The notes beneath the pieces were generated by a model that saw nothing but the letters and a program-made list of their open reading frames with translations, did not search any database and was not told the origin of the DNA. Below, one piece after another: positions 23,001-33,002 of a DNA stretch of 64,000 nucleotides. Position 1 is the first letter of the stretch; the number at the start of each line of letters is the position of its first letter. The DNA comes from Littorina saxatilis. Lineage: Eukaryota; Mollusca; Gastropoda; Littorinimorpha; Littorinidae. Position numbers and translations under genes: made by a program. Where the stretch lies: assembly GCF_037325665.1 (NCBI RefSeq), contig NC_090248.1, positions 21,472,829 through 21,536,828 on the forward strand, in the 5' to 3' direction.

Positions 23001-26000
23001 TCGTAGTTGATCCCCCAAAAAACCAAAATCCACCAATAACTCCCTAACCGTGTGTTTGACTGGTCCCAATTTTTGTAAGGACCGTCTCAGGAATGTATAG
23101 AACCTGTTCACCAAGTTTGGTGACGATCGGTCCGTTCATTCTTGAGATCTACTTGCGAACACAAACAAACACACAAACAAACAAACAAACAAACACACAA
23201 ACAAATAAACAAACAAACAAACAAACAAACACACACAAACAAACAAACAAACACATCGACCGAAACCTATACACACCCCTATACCGGGGGTGTAAAAACA
23301 ACTTTTTAAGTGTGCATGAATGTTTTGACAAAACCAAGTAAGTCCAAGGGTTTCCCAATTTTCGTGTAATGGTAGTTTCAAAATTCTTTCAGAGGACTCA
23401 TACAGAAAAGACGTCATTTTAAGTTTAGAACTCACAAATGACGTCATTTAAAGTTTAGAACACACAAATGACGTCATTCCATAAAGCGAGACATAATGAC
23501 GTCACCTTATGACGTTTTATTTCCAACATTTTTCTTCTCTATATGATTCACCTGACGATCCTTGTCTCCCTCTCTCCCTCCCTCCCTCCATCTCTTTTTC
23601 TATCCCTCCCTACCTCTCTCGCTATCTCTCTCCCTCTTCCTCCCTCTCTCAATTTCCCTCCCTCCAGCATTCTCTCTATCCCTCCTTCCCTTTCGCTCTC
23701 TCCTCCTCCCTCTCTTCCATCATCCCTCTCTCCCTACCGCCAACATTCGACTTTTCTCCACAGTACCTCCCTCCTTCCCTCTCTCTCCCTCCCCTCTGTC
23801 CCTCCATCCCACTCTCTTTCTCTCCCTCCCTCCCCCCTCTCTCCCCCTCCTACTCTCTTCCTCCCTCCTTATCTCCCTCCCCCCTCTCTCACTCCCTCCC
23901 TCCCTCCTCTCTCTCTCCCTCCATCCCACTATCTCTTTCCCTCCCTCCCTCCCCTCTCTTCTCTCTCTCCCCTCTCTTTCCCTACCTCCATCCCTCTCTC
24001 CCTACCTCCATCCCTCCCACACTTCCTCCCCCCCCCTCTTCTTCCTCCCTCCCTATCTCACTCCCTCCCCTTCTCTCGCTCCCTCCCTCCTCTCTCTCCA
24101 TCCCACTATTTCTTTCCCTCCCTCCCTCCCTCTCTCCCACTCTCTCCCTCTTCTTTCCTCCCTCCCTCAATCCCACTAAGTCTCTCCCTCCCTCTCTTTT
24201 TCTCTCTTCCTTCCTCTCTCCCTTCCTCTCTCCCTCCCTCCTTTCCTTCCTCCTTTCCTTCCTCTCTCTCCCTCCCTCCTCCCTTCCCTCTCACTCAATC
24301 CATCCCCCCCCCCCTCCCTCGGTCCATTCCTATATCTCTCTTCCACCCCATTTATCTCTCCCTCCATAGCTCTCTTCCCCCCCCCCCCCTCCCTCTCACC
24401 TTCCTCTCTCCACCCCTTTTTCCATCTCTCTATCTCCCTCCCTCCCTTTATTTCTCTCTCTCCCTCCATCCCTCCCTCCCGCCCCCCCCCCCCCCCCCCC
24501 CCCCCCCCCCCTGCTCTCTCTCCTCTCTCTCACTCTCTCTTTCCATCTTGTGCAAATTCGTAGTGTTATTTTCACTGTTTTGTCATTTCTCTTGACAATT
24601 CTTCTTCCAAATATTCTGGTAAAACCAAGTAAGTCCGCTTGCTTAGATCTGCGCATTTTTTGTTAGATCTGATGTTGGGGGGAAAAGTGGTAAAACCAAG
24701 TAAGTCCACAAAATGCCCAACAAAACCAAAACCATCTAACTATCAGATTATTATGAAAATCGGGTTTTAAACGTAAATTAATGCTATTTATCTTATTATC
24801 TCGGTGGTTTGATCTAGATAATCATCACTTTTGAGACATTTTATCAAACAGTAAAAGTCGTTTTTCTCGGAAGTAGCCTCAGTGGACTTAGTCGGTTTTG
24901 TCAACACACGGCAGAAATATTCTGTTTGATTTCATTTTAATGCTATTTTTTTACAGGTCCCTGATGTAGTGGAGGAAGAGGCTGTTCGGATCTTTATTGA
25001 GTTTGACAGAATGGAATCAGCAATAAAAGGTAAGCCTAAAAGGAATGGACATGGCGTCATATATCACATGTCAGTAACACATTTCATGATTCTATCCTTG
25101 GCACAAAGGGTCAAAAATCCAAAAAATATGCCCTTAAAAAAATAAGGCCTTATTTTTGAAAATATGCCCATATTTTTGAAAATAAGCCCTTATTTCTAAA
25201 ATAAGGCCTTATTTTCCATTATTAAGGCCTTCAATCTTTAAGCCCTTAAAAAAATATGGGCATACAAAAATAAGCCCTTATTTGAAAATAAGGCCTTACT
25301 TTCTGTAAGGCCTTAATAAAAATAAGGGCATAACAAAATAAGGGCATATAAAAATATGGGCATACAAAATAAGGGCATAAAAAAATAAGGCCTTATTTTT
25401 TTGACCAATCATGAAGCTGAATAGAATTCGGCTGCGCCGCTCATGCGCAGAGATCTCATAAGAAACATGGCGAATGGGGGGTTCAGAGATCGTGATGAAT
25501 TTTTGAGAAGAATTTGTGCTGAAATTGCAAATTGCGAGAGAATTGGGGTTTTGGCAAGTTTGTGCGCGCTTTCGAATGCGTGAAGCCATGCTGTATCCGC
25601 TTGATGTTATGACGGATGTTTTGAACGAGAGGCGAGTTTGTGCGCGCTTTCGAATGTCCGGATGCGCAGTAGCGATGCGCAGGAAAATATGGGCATATTT
25701 ATTTTAAGGGCTTATTTTTTTATGGGCATATTTTTTTTAAGGGCTTATTTTTTTAAGGTCATAACAGAAATAAGGCCTTATTTCAGTAAGGCCTTAACAG
25801 AAATAAGGCCTTATTTCATTATGCCCTTATTTCCTTATGGCTGTAAATATTTATAGAAATAACGGCTTATTTTCAAAAATATGGGCATATTTTCAAAAAT
25901 ATGGGCATATTTTTTTTAAGGGCTTATTTTTGGGATTTTTGACCCTTTGTGCCAAGGATATGATTCCTTTGTGGGGAAAGGGTAACTTAGCTAGTGGAGA

Positions 26001-26896
26001 TAGACGGGCGCTGTGGCGCGGTGGTAAGACGTCGGCCTCTTAATCGGAAGGTCGAGGGTTCGAATCCCGGTCGCGGCCGCCTGGTGGGTTAAGTGTGGAG
26101 ATTTTTCCAATCTCCCAGGTCAACTTATGTGCTGACCTGCTAGTGGCTTATCCCCCTTCGTGTGTGTACACGCAAGCACAAGACCAAGTGCGCACGGAAA
26201 AGATCCTGTAATCCATGTCAGAGTTCGGTGGGTTATAGAAACACGAAAATATCCAGCATGCTTCCTCCGAAAGCGGCGTATGGCTGCCTTAATGGCGGGG
26301 TAAAAACACATCTCACTAATTGTTTCCTACAAAGTATAATGTTAAAAAAAAAAAATCCTTATTGTTGCACGATACATTAGATTACCGTACACTGTGATAT
26401 TGATTGCTCCAATGCTGTGATTTGTACAATTTTTTTTCATGCCCCTAGACGTACTGAGATTTTATTAATGAAACCTTGCAAGCTTAGCCCCACACACAGT
26501 CATCTCTTGATATCTGGAAGATTTGTACCTAGTCATCAGTGCTTTTCACATACCTCATGTACCGGTACATAGCACAGACTATGTACAGTGGTACCTGCGA
26601 TGACAGGACACCCTTGGGACTAGCCAAGTGTCCCTACATAGCAGGTGGGCTGTCATGACAGGTATACTGTGATAGATAGAAACAAGGACAACAGGTGTCC
26701 TTCTCAGGGAGGTGTCCTCTCATGGGAGGGTCCAAACTTTGCAGGTACTACTGTACTAGTTGATGACAACTTTTTTGTTTCTTCTACAGCTGTTGTTGAT
26801 CTGAATGGGCGCTACTTTGGTGGACGCATCGTCCGAGGGAGCTTTTACAACTTGGATAAATTCCGCAGATTAGATCTGATCAGTCCAGTGGAGTGA
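14012..26896 (+). CDS. RBM17: Splicing factor 45 (RNA-binding motif protein 17)
   Basis: SPF45 acts in the nucleus in 3' splice-site recognition. Twelve coding exons join in frame to about 383 residues (human 401): 14012-14075, 14417-14490, 15127-15216, 16530-16735, 17411-17505, 18133-18195, 18882-18921, 20154-20305, 20793-20881, 21450-21548, 24957-25029, 26790-26896. All boundaries are AG/GT. The N-terminus MSLYDGLDID is followed by GWSPGYKLLQSQLQAKK. Exons 4-5 encode a charged KKKKEKKDEERR stretch and exon 6 a GGGGGAAIAPPP run. Exon 8 is the G-patch (KYGYREGQGLGKSEQG). Exons 10-12 form the C-terminal U2AF-homology motif, keeping NMVGPGEVDEEL, NGRYFGG with the RYF ligand-binding triplet, and FYNLDKFR. 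Introns hold SINEs, MITEs and a 1 kb pyrimidine tract. Start chosen by match to the family N-terminus. Confidence 0.96.
15463..15992 (-). mobile_element. tRNA-derived SINE (reverse orientation), with a second tail fragment
   Basis: Read on the minus strand, the element opens with a tRNA-like head: GGGTGGCCGAGTGG (A-box region) and GGTTGCGAGTTCAACCC (B box), with a Leu/Ser-like appearance. A body of about 350 bp ends in ATATCGCGCACATATT and a long A/T run. Just beyond it, at 15463-15530, is a similar 3' segment (CTTATATCGCGTG after a (TCAA)n run), so two related tails lie side by side. It is in RBM17 intron 3. Confidence 0.6.
16757..17155 (+). mobile_element. tRNA-derived SINE family B, diverged copy with variant head
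   Basis: The head has AATAGCCTAGTGGGATGGGC and the B-box motif GGTTCGAATCC. The body shares GTACACACAAGCACAAGACC, TGATCCCTGTCAGAGT and TAGCCCATAAACGCAGAAG with the copies at 19192 and 40973. It is the most diverged of the four. It begins about 20 bp after the end of RBM17 exon 4. Confidence 0.7.
17812..17991. mobile_element. TA-flanked MITE, CAGTGGTACCTG family
   Basis: The element begins CAGTGGTACCTGTGG and ends CAGGTGCCACTG, with TA on both sides. CAGTGG-ACC ends with a TA target are typical of pogo/Tigger-type mariner relatives. It shares TGACAGGTATGCT- and CATGGGAGATGTCCT-like internal blocks with the element at 26586-26753. It is 180 bp, non-coding, in an RBM17 intron. Confidence 0.6.
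19192..19560 (+). mobile_element. tRNA-derived SINE family B, near-complete copy
   Basis: The head is GATGTAGCTCAGTCGGTAGC (A box), CTGGATTTGTATCCAG (stem) and GTGAGTTCGTCCCC (B-box region). The body has AGATCCTGTAATCCATGTCA, and the end is CCCACGAACGCAGAAGAAG with further GAA repeats. A perfect 13 bp target duplication, ATACTTAACAATT, lies at 19179-19191 and 19561-19573. The perfect duplication points to a recent insertion by a LINE-type machinery. It is in RBM17 intron 7. Confidence 0.85.
19664..19951 (-). mobile_element. 5'-truncated LINE, 3' end of ORF with zinc-knuckle region
   Basis: On the minus strand the translation reads LIRLRTGHNRLNAHMNRKF, then PTCACGQEDQTAEHILQRCP. These are the conserved RTGH..L..H and C.CG...T..H.L..CP motifs found downstream of the reverse transcriptase in I/jockey-type LINEs. 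The copy is 288 bp, ends in (GAA)n, and is flanked by a perfect 13 bp duplication GAAGATGGAAGTC (19651-19663 and 19952-19964). It is a recent, heavily 5'-truncated insertion in an RBM17 intron. Confidence 0.8.
22236..23170. repeat. 143 bp direct duplication flanking a CCGG-family repeat
   Basis: The segment starting ATCCACCAATAACTCCCTAA and ending GCGAACACAAACAAA occurs at 22236-22378 and 23028-23170 with about two or three differences. Between the copies, 22379-23027, lie modules of the CCGG family (GCGCTGCGCGCTGAGAGCA, ACACACAGAGAAGCCGTATA, ATAAATTGATTCGACC). Confidence 0.7.
23562..24545 (+). repeat. 1 kb polypyrimidine tract (TCCC / TC-rich)
   Basis: For almost 1 kb the + strand is C and T with only sparse A and G, built from TCCC, CTCC and TC units and several pure C runs (the longest, about 28 bases, near 24484-24511). 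Long proline/serine or glycine/arginine/glutamate open frames across it are artefacts of the repeat. It is in RBM17 intron 10, inside the 2.95 kb inverted-ended element. Confidence 0.9.
25094..25959. mobile_element. Foldback element with long inverted, internally repetitive ends
   Basis: The left end ATCCTTGGCACAAAGGGTCA continues into AAAAATCC. The right end is its exact complement over the first 27 bases and nearly so further in. The flanks are ATGATTCT and ATGATTCC, an 8 bp target duplication with one mismatch. The arms are made of many permuted AATATGGGCATA, AATAAGGGCATA and AATAAGGCCTTA units in both orientations. The centre (about 25400-25680) is unique and GC-richer, and holds GTGCGCGCTTTCGAATG twice (25560, 25640). 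It is non-coding, in RBM17 intron 11. Confidence 0.8.
26002..26317 (+). mobile_element. tRNA-derived SINE family B body with a different tRNA-like head
   Basis: The head (GCTGTGGCGCGGTGGTAAGA, then GAGGGTTCGAATCCC as a clear B box) differs from the GATGTAGCTCAGTCGG head of the copies at 19192 and 40973. The body from about 26160 on is the same sequence (CGCAAGCACAAGACCAAGTG, TCCATGTCAGAGTTCGGTGG, AAGCGGCGTATGGCTGCC). The copy lacks the final GAA tail. It starts 43 bp after the foldback element. Confidence 0.8.
26586..26753. mobile_element. TA-flanked MITE, CAGTGGTACCTG family
   Basis: It begins CAGTGGTACCTGCGATG and ends with the complement of CAGTAGTACCTGCAAAG, flanked by TA on both sides. 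Internal blocks (GACAGGTATACTGTGAT, GTGTCCTCTCATGGGAGG) match the copy at 17812-17991. It ends 36 bp before RBM17's last exon. Confidence 0.65.
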
Positions 26897-26997
26897 TTCT
26901 GTTATACATGCGTGTGTGTATGTGTATGCCTTTGAGTGTGTGTGCTTGCGATGGTGTGAATCAGTGGTATGAATTATTGAATACTTTTCTCCCCAAA

Positions 26998-27003
26998 AAT
27001 AAA
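26998..27003 (+). terminator. RBM17 polyadenylation signal (candidate)
   Basis: AATAAA lies 102 bp after the RBM17 stop codon. A looser alternative (AATATAATAAAT) follows at about 27028. Confidence 0.5.
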
Positions 27004-27009
27004 ACATTG

Positions 27010-27860
27010 CAGATGAACTGTTGAAGAATATAATAAATTAAGTGTTCTTAGTATGTTGTATAATTTTACTGTATGCATGAATATTCTCATGCAGAAAAAA
27101 GAAAAGAATCTGATAACATTCATGCCAATATATAAGAAATTCATGTATTGCCTTGTTTGACCTTTTAGTCTTGTAGTGGCTGTTGTATTATATTGATGAA
27201 CTTGCTAAGCACACAATACATTGTTAAATGCTGGCGATTTAGGACCAGACAAAGTTACAATGAATTGGAAAATAAGCTATTAAGAAGCCAAGAGACCTAT
27301 TGTATTTAAAAAATGTTGATGATTGTAGGCTGAATTGAAAGTAAAGGGAATAATTATCAGTATATTTGCAGAGCATTGTTTCCACTTGTCAGTGAATTTT
27401 GTTTTATGTGTGTCTGTGTGCATCCCAGTGTGTGTGTGTGTGTGTGTTAGTTGTTTAAAAATGTAGCTCATTTCAGTACACAAGAAATTAAGAACATAAA
27501 ATGCGTTTTGATAAAAAAAAAAAAACCAGTGATCATTCTTAGATTTTGTTTTTGTTTGAAACTGGCATTAATGAACAACACATCAGCCTAGCACATTTGT
27601 TCTGTGTGTTTAGAGCAAGGGTGTGATATTTTCAGGCAAGGCCACAGGAGAGTGAACTACTGTCCCTTGTAATGCCGTTGGTGTTCACTGTCACTAGGTA
27701 TGAGGTCATCCATCTTAGAGCAAAGAGTACAATGTACAACTTTTATCCCAAAACACTCACTAACTAATAACACGTACATACACAAAAAAAGCAACAAAAC
27801 TGGAAAAATGCAATGTAGCAGGAACACATTTTAATAGCTTGTACACAGCAGAATCGGGAA
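27010..27860. other. Convergent spacer between RBM17 and ALG10
   Basis: This is AT-rich sequence with one GT run near 27430. No exon or recognised repeat was found. It may hold the 3' UTR of the longer RBM17 transcripts. Confidence 0.35.
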
Positions 27861-27864
27861 GGGT

Positions 27865-28224
27865 TCTTTCTTTATTTGGTGTTTAACGTCGTTTTCAACC
27901 GTTCAAGGTTATATCGCGACAGGGAAAGGGGGGAGATGGGATAGAGCCACTTGTTAATTGTTTCTTGTTCACAAAAGCACTAATCAAAAAATGCTCCAGG
28001 GGCATAGTACAATATATGACCTTACTGGGAGAATGCAAGTTTCCAGTACAAAGGACTTAACATTTCTTACATACTGCTTGACTAAAATCTTTACAAACAT
28101 TGACTATATTCTGTACAAGAAACACTTAACAAGGGTAAAAGGAGAAACAGAATCCGTTAGTCGCCTCTTACGACATGCTGGGGAGCATCGGGTAAATTCT
28201 TCGGACCCCTAACCCGCGGGGGGT
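27865..28224 (-). mobile_element. SINE family A, full copy with perfect target duplication
   Basis: In reverse it runs from CCCGCGGGTTAGGGG through CCGATGCTCCCCAGCATGTC, AGGCGACTAACGGATTCTG and TACTGGAAACTTGCATTCTC to GACGTTAAACACCAAATAAA and (GAAA)n. A perfect 12 bp duplication, ATCGGGAAGGGT, flanks it (27853-27864, 28225-28236). The CGATATAACCTTCG...GGTTGAAAACGACG tail is of a kind common in gastropod SINEs. Confidence 0.85.
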
Positions 28225-28264
28225 ATCGGGAAGGGTCAAAATAAACACTATCCATCAAATTCTG

Positions 28265-28335
28265 TACTTATAATATGATATGGGAGATTTATAGAGCGCT
28301 TGACGTTCTCTAAGCGCTTTACAATGAAAAGACAT
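28265..28335 (-). repeat. Short SINE-tail-like fragment
   Basis: In reverse this reads TTGTAAAGCGCTTAGAGAAC then GTCAAGCGCTCTATAAATC, a motif resembling the GTAAAGCGCTTTGAG tails of several metazoan SINEs. No head or body was identified. Confidence 0.35.
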
Positions 28336-28713
28336 GCATATACATTCAAAGCGAAGCGAAAAAGCCTGTGCAGCAGCATTCAGCACACAAGTGAACAACG
28401 AAACACTGCATCAATACAAACTGCAAGCATACTAACACAGGCAAGACATTCAAACACCTGATCAAAAATGCACCATATTGAAACAAAAAATCAAATTACT
28501 GTGTGAAGAAGTGTATTTTAAGGTTTGATTTGAAGGAACTTAAATACTGATCATACTCTGTACTTGTTTTTTACATTTCTGCAGAACATAACTTACTGGA
28601 ATAAAAGCTAAGAGCTAGTTCCCAGCTGTTCAAATAGCCCCTTGAAGCAAATTCATTTGAGCATACAACCCCCCCCCCCCAAAAAAAAAAAAAAAAAAAA
28701 ACTTGCCAAAATA

Positions 28714-28812
28714 CAGTGGAACCCCTTTTAAGACCCCCCCTCCCCTCTCCCCCCTATAGCCGGTGTGAATTTACCCCCATTTTAAGACTCGCTCCTATTT
28801 AAGACCAGATTC
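28714..28812 (-). repeat. Fragment of a CAGTGGAACCCC-ended repeat
   Basis: CAGTGGAACCCCTTTTAAGA starts after a TA, followed by GTGAATTTACCCCCATTTTA. The same 'TTTAAGACC / GGTCTTAAA' and 'GGGGGGTTCCTCTG' modules recur at about 14577-14745, 20620-20715, 36995-37055, 51885-52020, 53370-53490 and 54360-54460. This is therefore an old, widespread element of which only pieces are visible. Confidence 0.5.
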
Positions 28813-28825
28813 TTTTTTCTTTTTG

Positions 28826-30471
28826 TTACCAGATGAATCTCTGTGGTACTCCTGAGTTGGGCCAATGGATAGGTTTGTAACAATACATGCACACAGTGAA
28901 AACATTGATGGCAAAATAGAACAGAACTTCCATCATTAAATGGGACTTGGATGGCATCTGCATGTTCAGTCGAAATATCAGGTAGGGCAATATGAAGTAC
29001 CTGAATTCAACCAGCCTCTGTGGTATCATGTTAGCACAGACGCAGATAAGGAAGGACACTTTCCAAAAAACATTTTTGTGATGCAACAGCCTCATAGCTG
29101 TCACATAAGCATAGTAGTACGCCGGTATGAGCAAGAACTTGAAAAACTTGTTTCTCAGTACCAGCTTGGACAAAAAGTAAAAGTTATAGTGCCGATTGTC
29201 TGCCAGGTTGTATTCGTGGATAAATGTGAATTGTGAAATCCAAACAACAGCAATCACTACGAAGACGACCAATCTGTAAGGCTGGTGCAGGCAGTAGTGG
29301 AGGAAGTCCTTGACCTTCGGTACAGAAATCATGTGCATGCAGGAGAAGAACGCCGTGACGAACAGGAAGTAGAACAGCTGGGGAAAGTTGAGGCAAGGGC
29401 GGTGGTTGGTTCGATCTCCAACAACGATGCCCTCGTTGAGGATAATGAAAGCAACAAAGCCGACGCCCACCAAACCGTAGCTCCATATCGTCTGCACGGC
29501 CTCCAGAGCAAGAACCAGCAACTCTTTTGGGTTGTGCCAAACGGATCTAACCAACAGGTCGGCAATCTTGTACAAAGCCTTGCACTCTGTGGCATCTCCT
29601 TTTCTTTCCCCTCGCTTCTTCTCGTACCATCGGACAAGGATTTTCCCGCAGGTGACGCCGGTACCGAACATAAGCCACACCACGTTGGTCTGTCGACACA
29701 GGATAGCAATGACCCCAGCCAAGCTCGCGGCCTCGTGTTTTGCGTGCAGGACGTAGTAGTAGGTGAGCAGAGCCAGAAAGACGGCAGCTGGGTCCGTGTA
29801 GTACAGAAAGGTGAAGAAGTACAGGACAGGGAATGTCGCCAGCGCTAGAGCGGTCAGAACCACCTCACTGTTATTCTGAAATAAATGAGAACAAACAAAA
29901 CTATTACCCTACATGTATTTCAACACACAAATTTCACTGAACACTCATTACATTTGGTAATCTTTCTTTGAATCTTTTTAAATCTCTGAAAAGCTGAGAT
30001 TTTAGTCATGACTGTACATCAAACAATCAAAATTCTGGTAGGCCACACTATAGTTGATCTGACCTATTGCAGAATGCCTGTAACAATCTTCTAAGGCATG
30101 GCTAGTCTTATTCTCCTTTCACATACCCATATAAACACAAGAGCACCCATCCATGTACAAGTGCCCGCACACATGCACTCATACACATTTTTTGTGTGTC
30201 TCGTTATTGCGGAATATAAAAAACCCAATGATTTCCTTTAAACAACAAACAAACAATACCCCCACAGCAGATATGTGGCTTAACAAGCACATGAAGAAAG
30301 AAACAGCTTCTCAGGCAAGTCCTGACATTCTAGCAACAGCAAAAACCTAACCTCACTACCTTTTTCCATAGAAACTAAAATTATTTTAAAAAAACATTTT
30401 TAAACAAGAGGCGAAGCCATCAAGGCTCACGTAAGAAATCGACAAACAGTAACACAAACTCAATCACTCCG

Positions 30472-30531
<60 letters not shown>

Positions 30532-32394
30532 ACAGAGAAAGAGCATAGGTGAAACTGTGCAAGAAAGCGAGACACTAGATCTAGATCTGTCTGTCTGCAT
30601 GTAGCCTACTTACAGGGACACGACTGCCAACTAGTCTCGGCCCGCTCAAAATAATAATGACCGAGACTTTCAGTACTTCCTTCGCGTGACGTCTAACCCT
30701 CTTACGTCATAATGTGACGTCAATGTAATGTGACGTCTTCAAATGTTAGAGTTTCTACCACAGACATACACACGCACGCACGCACGCACGCACATACGCA
30801 CGCACGCACAGACAGACAAAGTTACGATCGCATAGGCTACACTTACGCGAGCCAAAAATCACTTTTCTCTCTGTGTCACAGCAGAACTTGAATAAACAAG
30901 AAGGGCAAAGCCCATACGACTCACATGCTTGACCTTGACCTTCACATGACCTTGACCTTCAGGGTCAAGGTCAAATAACTAAACCTAGCAATGACATCAT
31001 ACACTAAGAACTGCTTTACACATTTTTCCTACCAAAATACATGTGACCCAAGGTCAAGGTCATCCAAGGTCATGCAACACAAAGCTGTTAATTCAAGACA
31101 TAGGAAGTACAATGGTGCTTATTGGCTCTTTCTACCATGAGATATGGTCACTTTTAGTGGTTCACTACCTTATTTTGGTCACATTTCATAAGGGTCAAAG
31201 TGACCTTGACCTTGATCATATGTGACCAAATGTGTCTCATGATGAAAGCATAACATGTGCCCCACATAATTTTTAAGTTTGAAACAGTTATCTTCCATAG
31301 TTCAGGGTCAAGGTCACTTCAAAATATGTATACAATCCAACTTTAAAGGACCCTTGCGACCTTGACCTTGAAGCAAGGTCAACCAAACTGGTGTCCAAAG
31401 ATAGGGCTTACATTGCCCTGTATAGCTTACATAGCTAAGGTTGCCATTCTCGATAACTTCAGAAAAAAATGCGAAAATGTGAAAAATGGTCGTTTTTAAG
31501 ACAACAATTACGGCCCCTGTGACCTTGAACTTGAAGTGAGGTCAAGTTCCTGCACATGTTTTTTGAGATCTTGTAACCATACACCATCAGGCCACATCAG
31601 GTGTTGATAGACTTAATAGTGTCCAAGAAATATCCAACGTTAAAGTTTTTCGGACGGACGCCGGGACGGACGGACAGACGGACGGACGACTCGGGTGAGT
31701 ACATAGACTCACTTTTGCTTCGCATGTGAGTCAAAAAACACATTTCAACATTTGCAATTATACACCCGCAAACAGTTGATCATCACAGACAAAGAACCCA
31801 CCCTCTTGTTGTAGTGTAACTTGTATGCGATCAGATACAGCACATAAAAGTTTCCCAGGGAGAAAAGGATGTTGACGCCTCTCAGGACAGCAACTGTACA
31901 GACGTTGGCCATGTCCACATTGAAAGTCAAGGCCACAGGAAACAGTAGCGTCACAGTCGACAGGTACAAGCCTGGAAGAGTCGTTATCATAGGATCCCAC
32001 TGAAAGAAGAAAAAAAGTGATTATTTTCACTGATTTGTCCAGCAGAAGCAGAAAAAGTCAACAATCTTCAAAGAGCTTGTCATGACAATTTATACAAAAA
32101 TAAATAAAAGGGTAGTGTATTTTTTACACTGTCATTTGCTGAAAAGTATGCAAATATGTTGAACTAGAGGAATACCCGAAGCCGGGGTGAATCGCGAGAC
32201 AGAGACAGACAGCGTGGCGGTTCACCACAATCACCTTTGAAGGCGAAGTCCTGTCAAACGGGATTGAGAATTTTAGAGCTTATTTCTAAGCCCTATATTA
32301 TCTGTTATGGCTTCTCAAATGCCAGAACATACAGACAGACAAAAGCCGCCAGACCCCATCACAAACAGAACTCTACAATCCACAGGTGTTGCCT

Positions 32395-32448
<54 letters not shown>

Positions 32449-32971
32449 GCCGTATATATCTATCTATATATATAAATATATAGAGATTATATATATAGAG
32501 ATAGATGACAGTGGATTTTTTGATAAATAGATTCGACCTTTGCACTTTTACAGTGAGGACAACTTACGGGTACATGCAAGGAAAGCCCACAACTTCTAAG
32601 GCGAACAACTCTGCAGAGTCTGCTGTGAAGGGCGACGGTAGTCTCCCTGTCACACTCGACCCCCTTTGAATGAACTTTGTCCCCAAAGTTCCGAACCATG
32701 GACCCGCCAAGCTTAGGTCCCTCCCAGGTGGAATGGGAACAGCACAAAAATGATTCAGTGGCCTGAACATTTCATGTCGAGTCCCATCGCTGTCGACGAC
32801 GCCAAATGTAACCGAGTGCCGAAACACCACAATCACCTTTGAAGGCGAAGTCCACTCAAACGGGATTAAGAATAACTGTTATGGCTTCTCGAAGGAAGGC
32901 CTGAACATACAGACACACCAAAGCCGCCAGACCACATCACAAACAGAACTCTACAATCTACAGGTGTTGCC

Positions 32972-33002
<31 letters not shown>

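Larger units (their letters stand above)
21961..24914. mobile_element. Unclassified 2.95 kb element with 32 bp terminal inverted repeats
   Basis: The left end CTGCCGTGTGCTGACAAAAC continues into CGAGTAAGTCCA. The right end is its complement with about two mismatches (CTGCCGTGTGTTGACAAAAC, then CGACTAAGTCCA, read inward). AAAT directly flanks both ends. The motif AAAACCAAGTAAGTCC recurs inside at about 23333, 24624 and 24694. The interior holds a copy of the CCGG repeat family, a 143 bp direct duplication, a CAAA run and a 1 kb TCCC tract. No transposase was recognised, so it looks non-autonomous. It fills most of RBM17 intron 10. Confidence 0.6.

Noticed and set aside
23509-24595. Long Ser/Pro/Leu-rich open frames (up to about 350 codons) and opposite Gly/Arg/Glu-rich ones
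   Set aside because: They run in all frames through a TCCC/TC repeat with almost no stop-forming bases, so the openness is a base-composition effect.
26020-26085. A possible tRNA gene, with GGTTCGAATCC and A-box-like motifs
   Set aside because: The sequence continues directly into the SINE B body and does not form a full cloverleaf with a matched acceptor stem.
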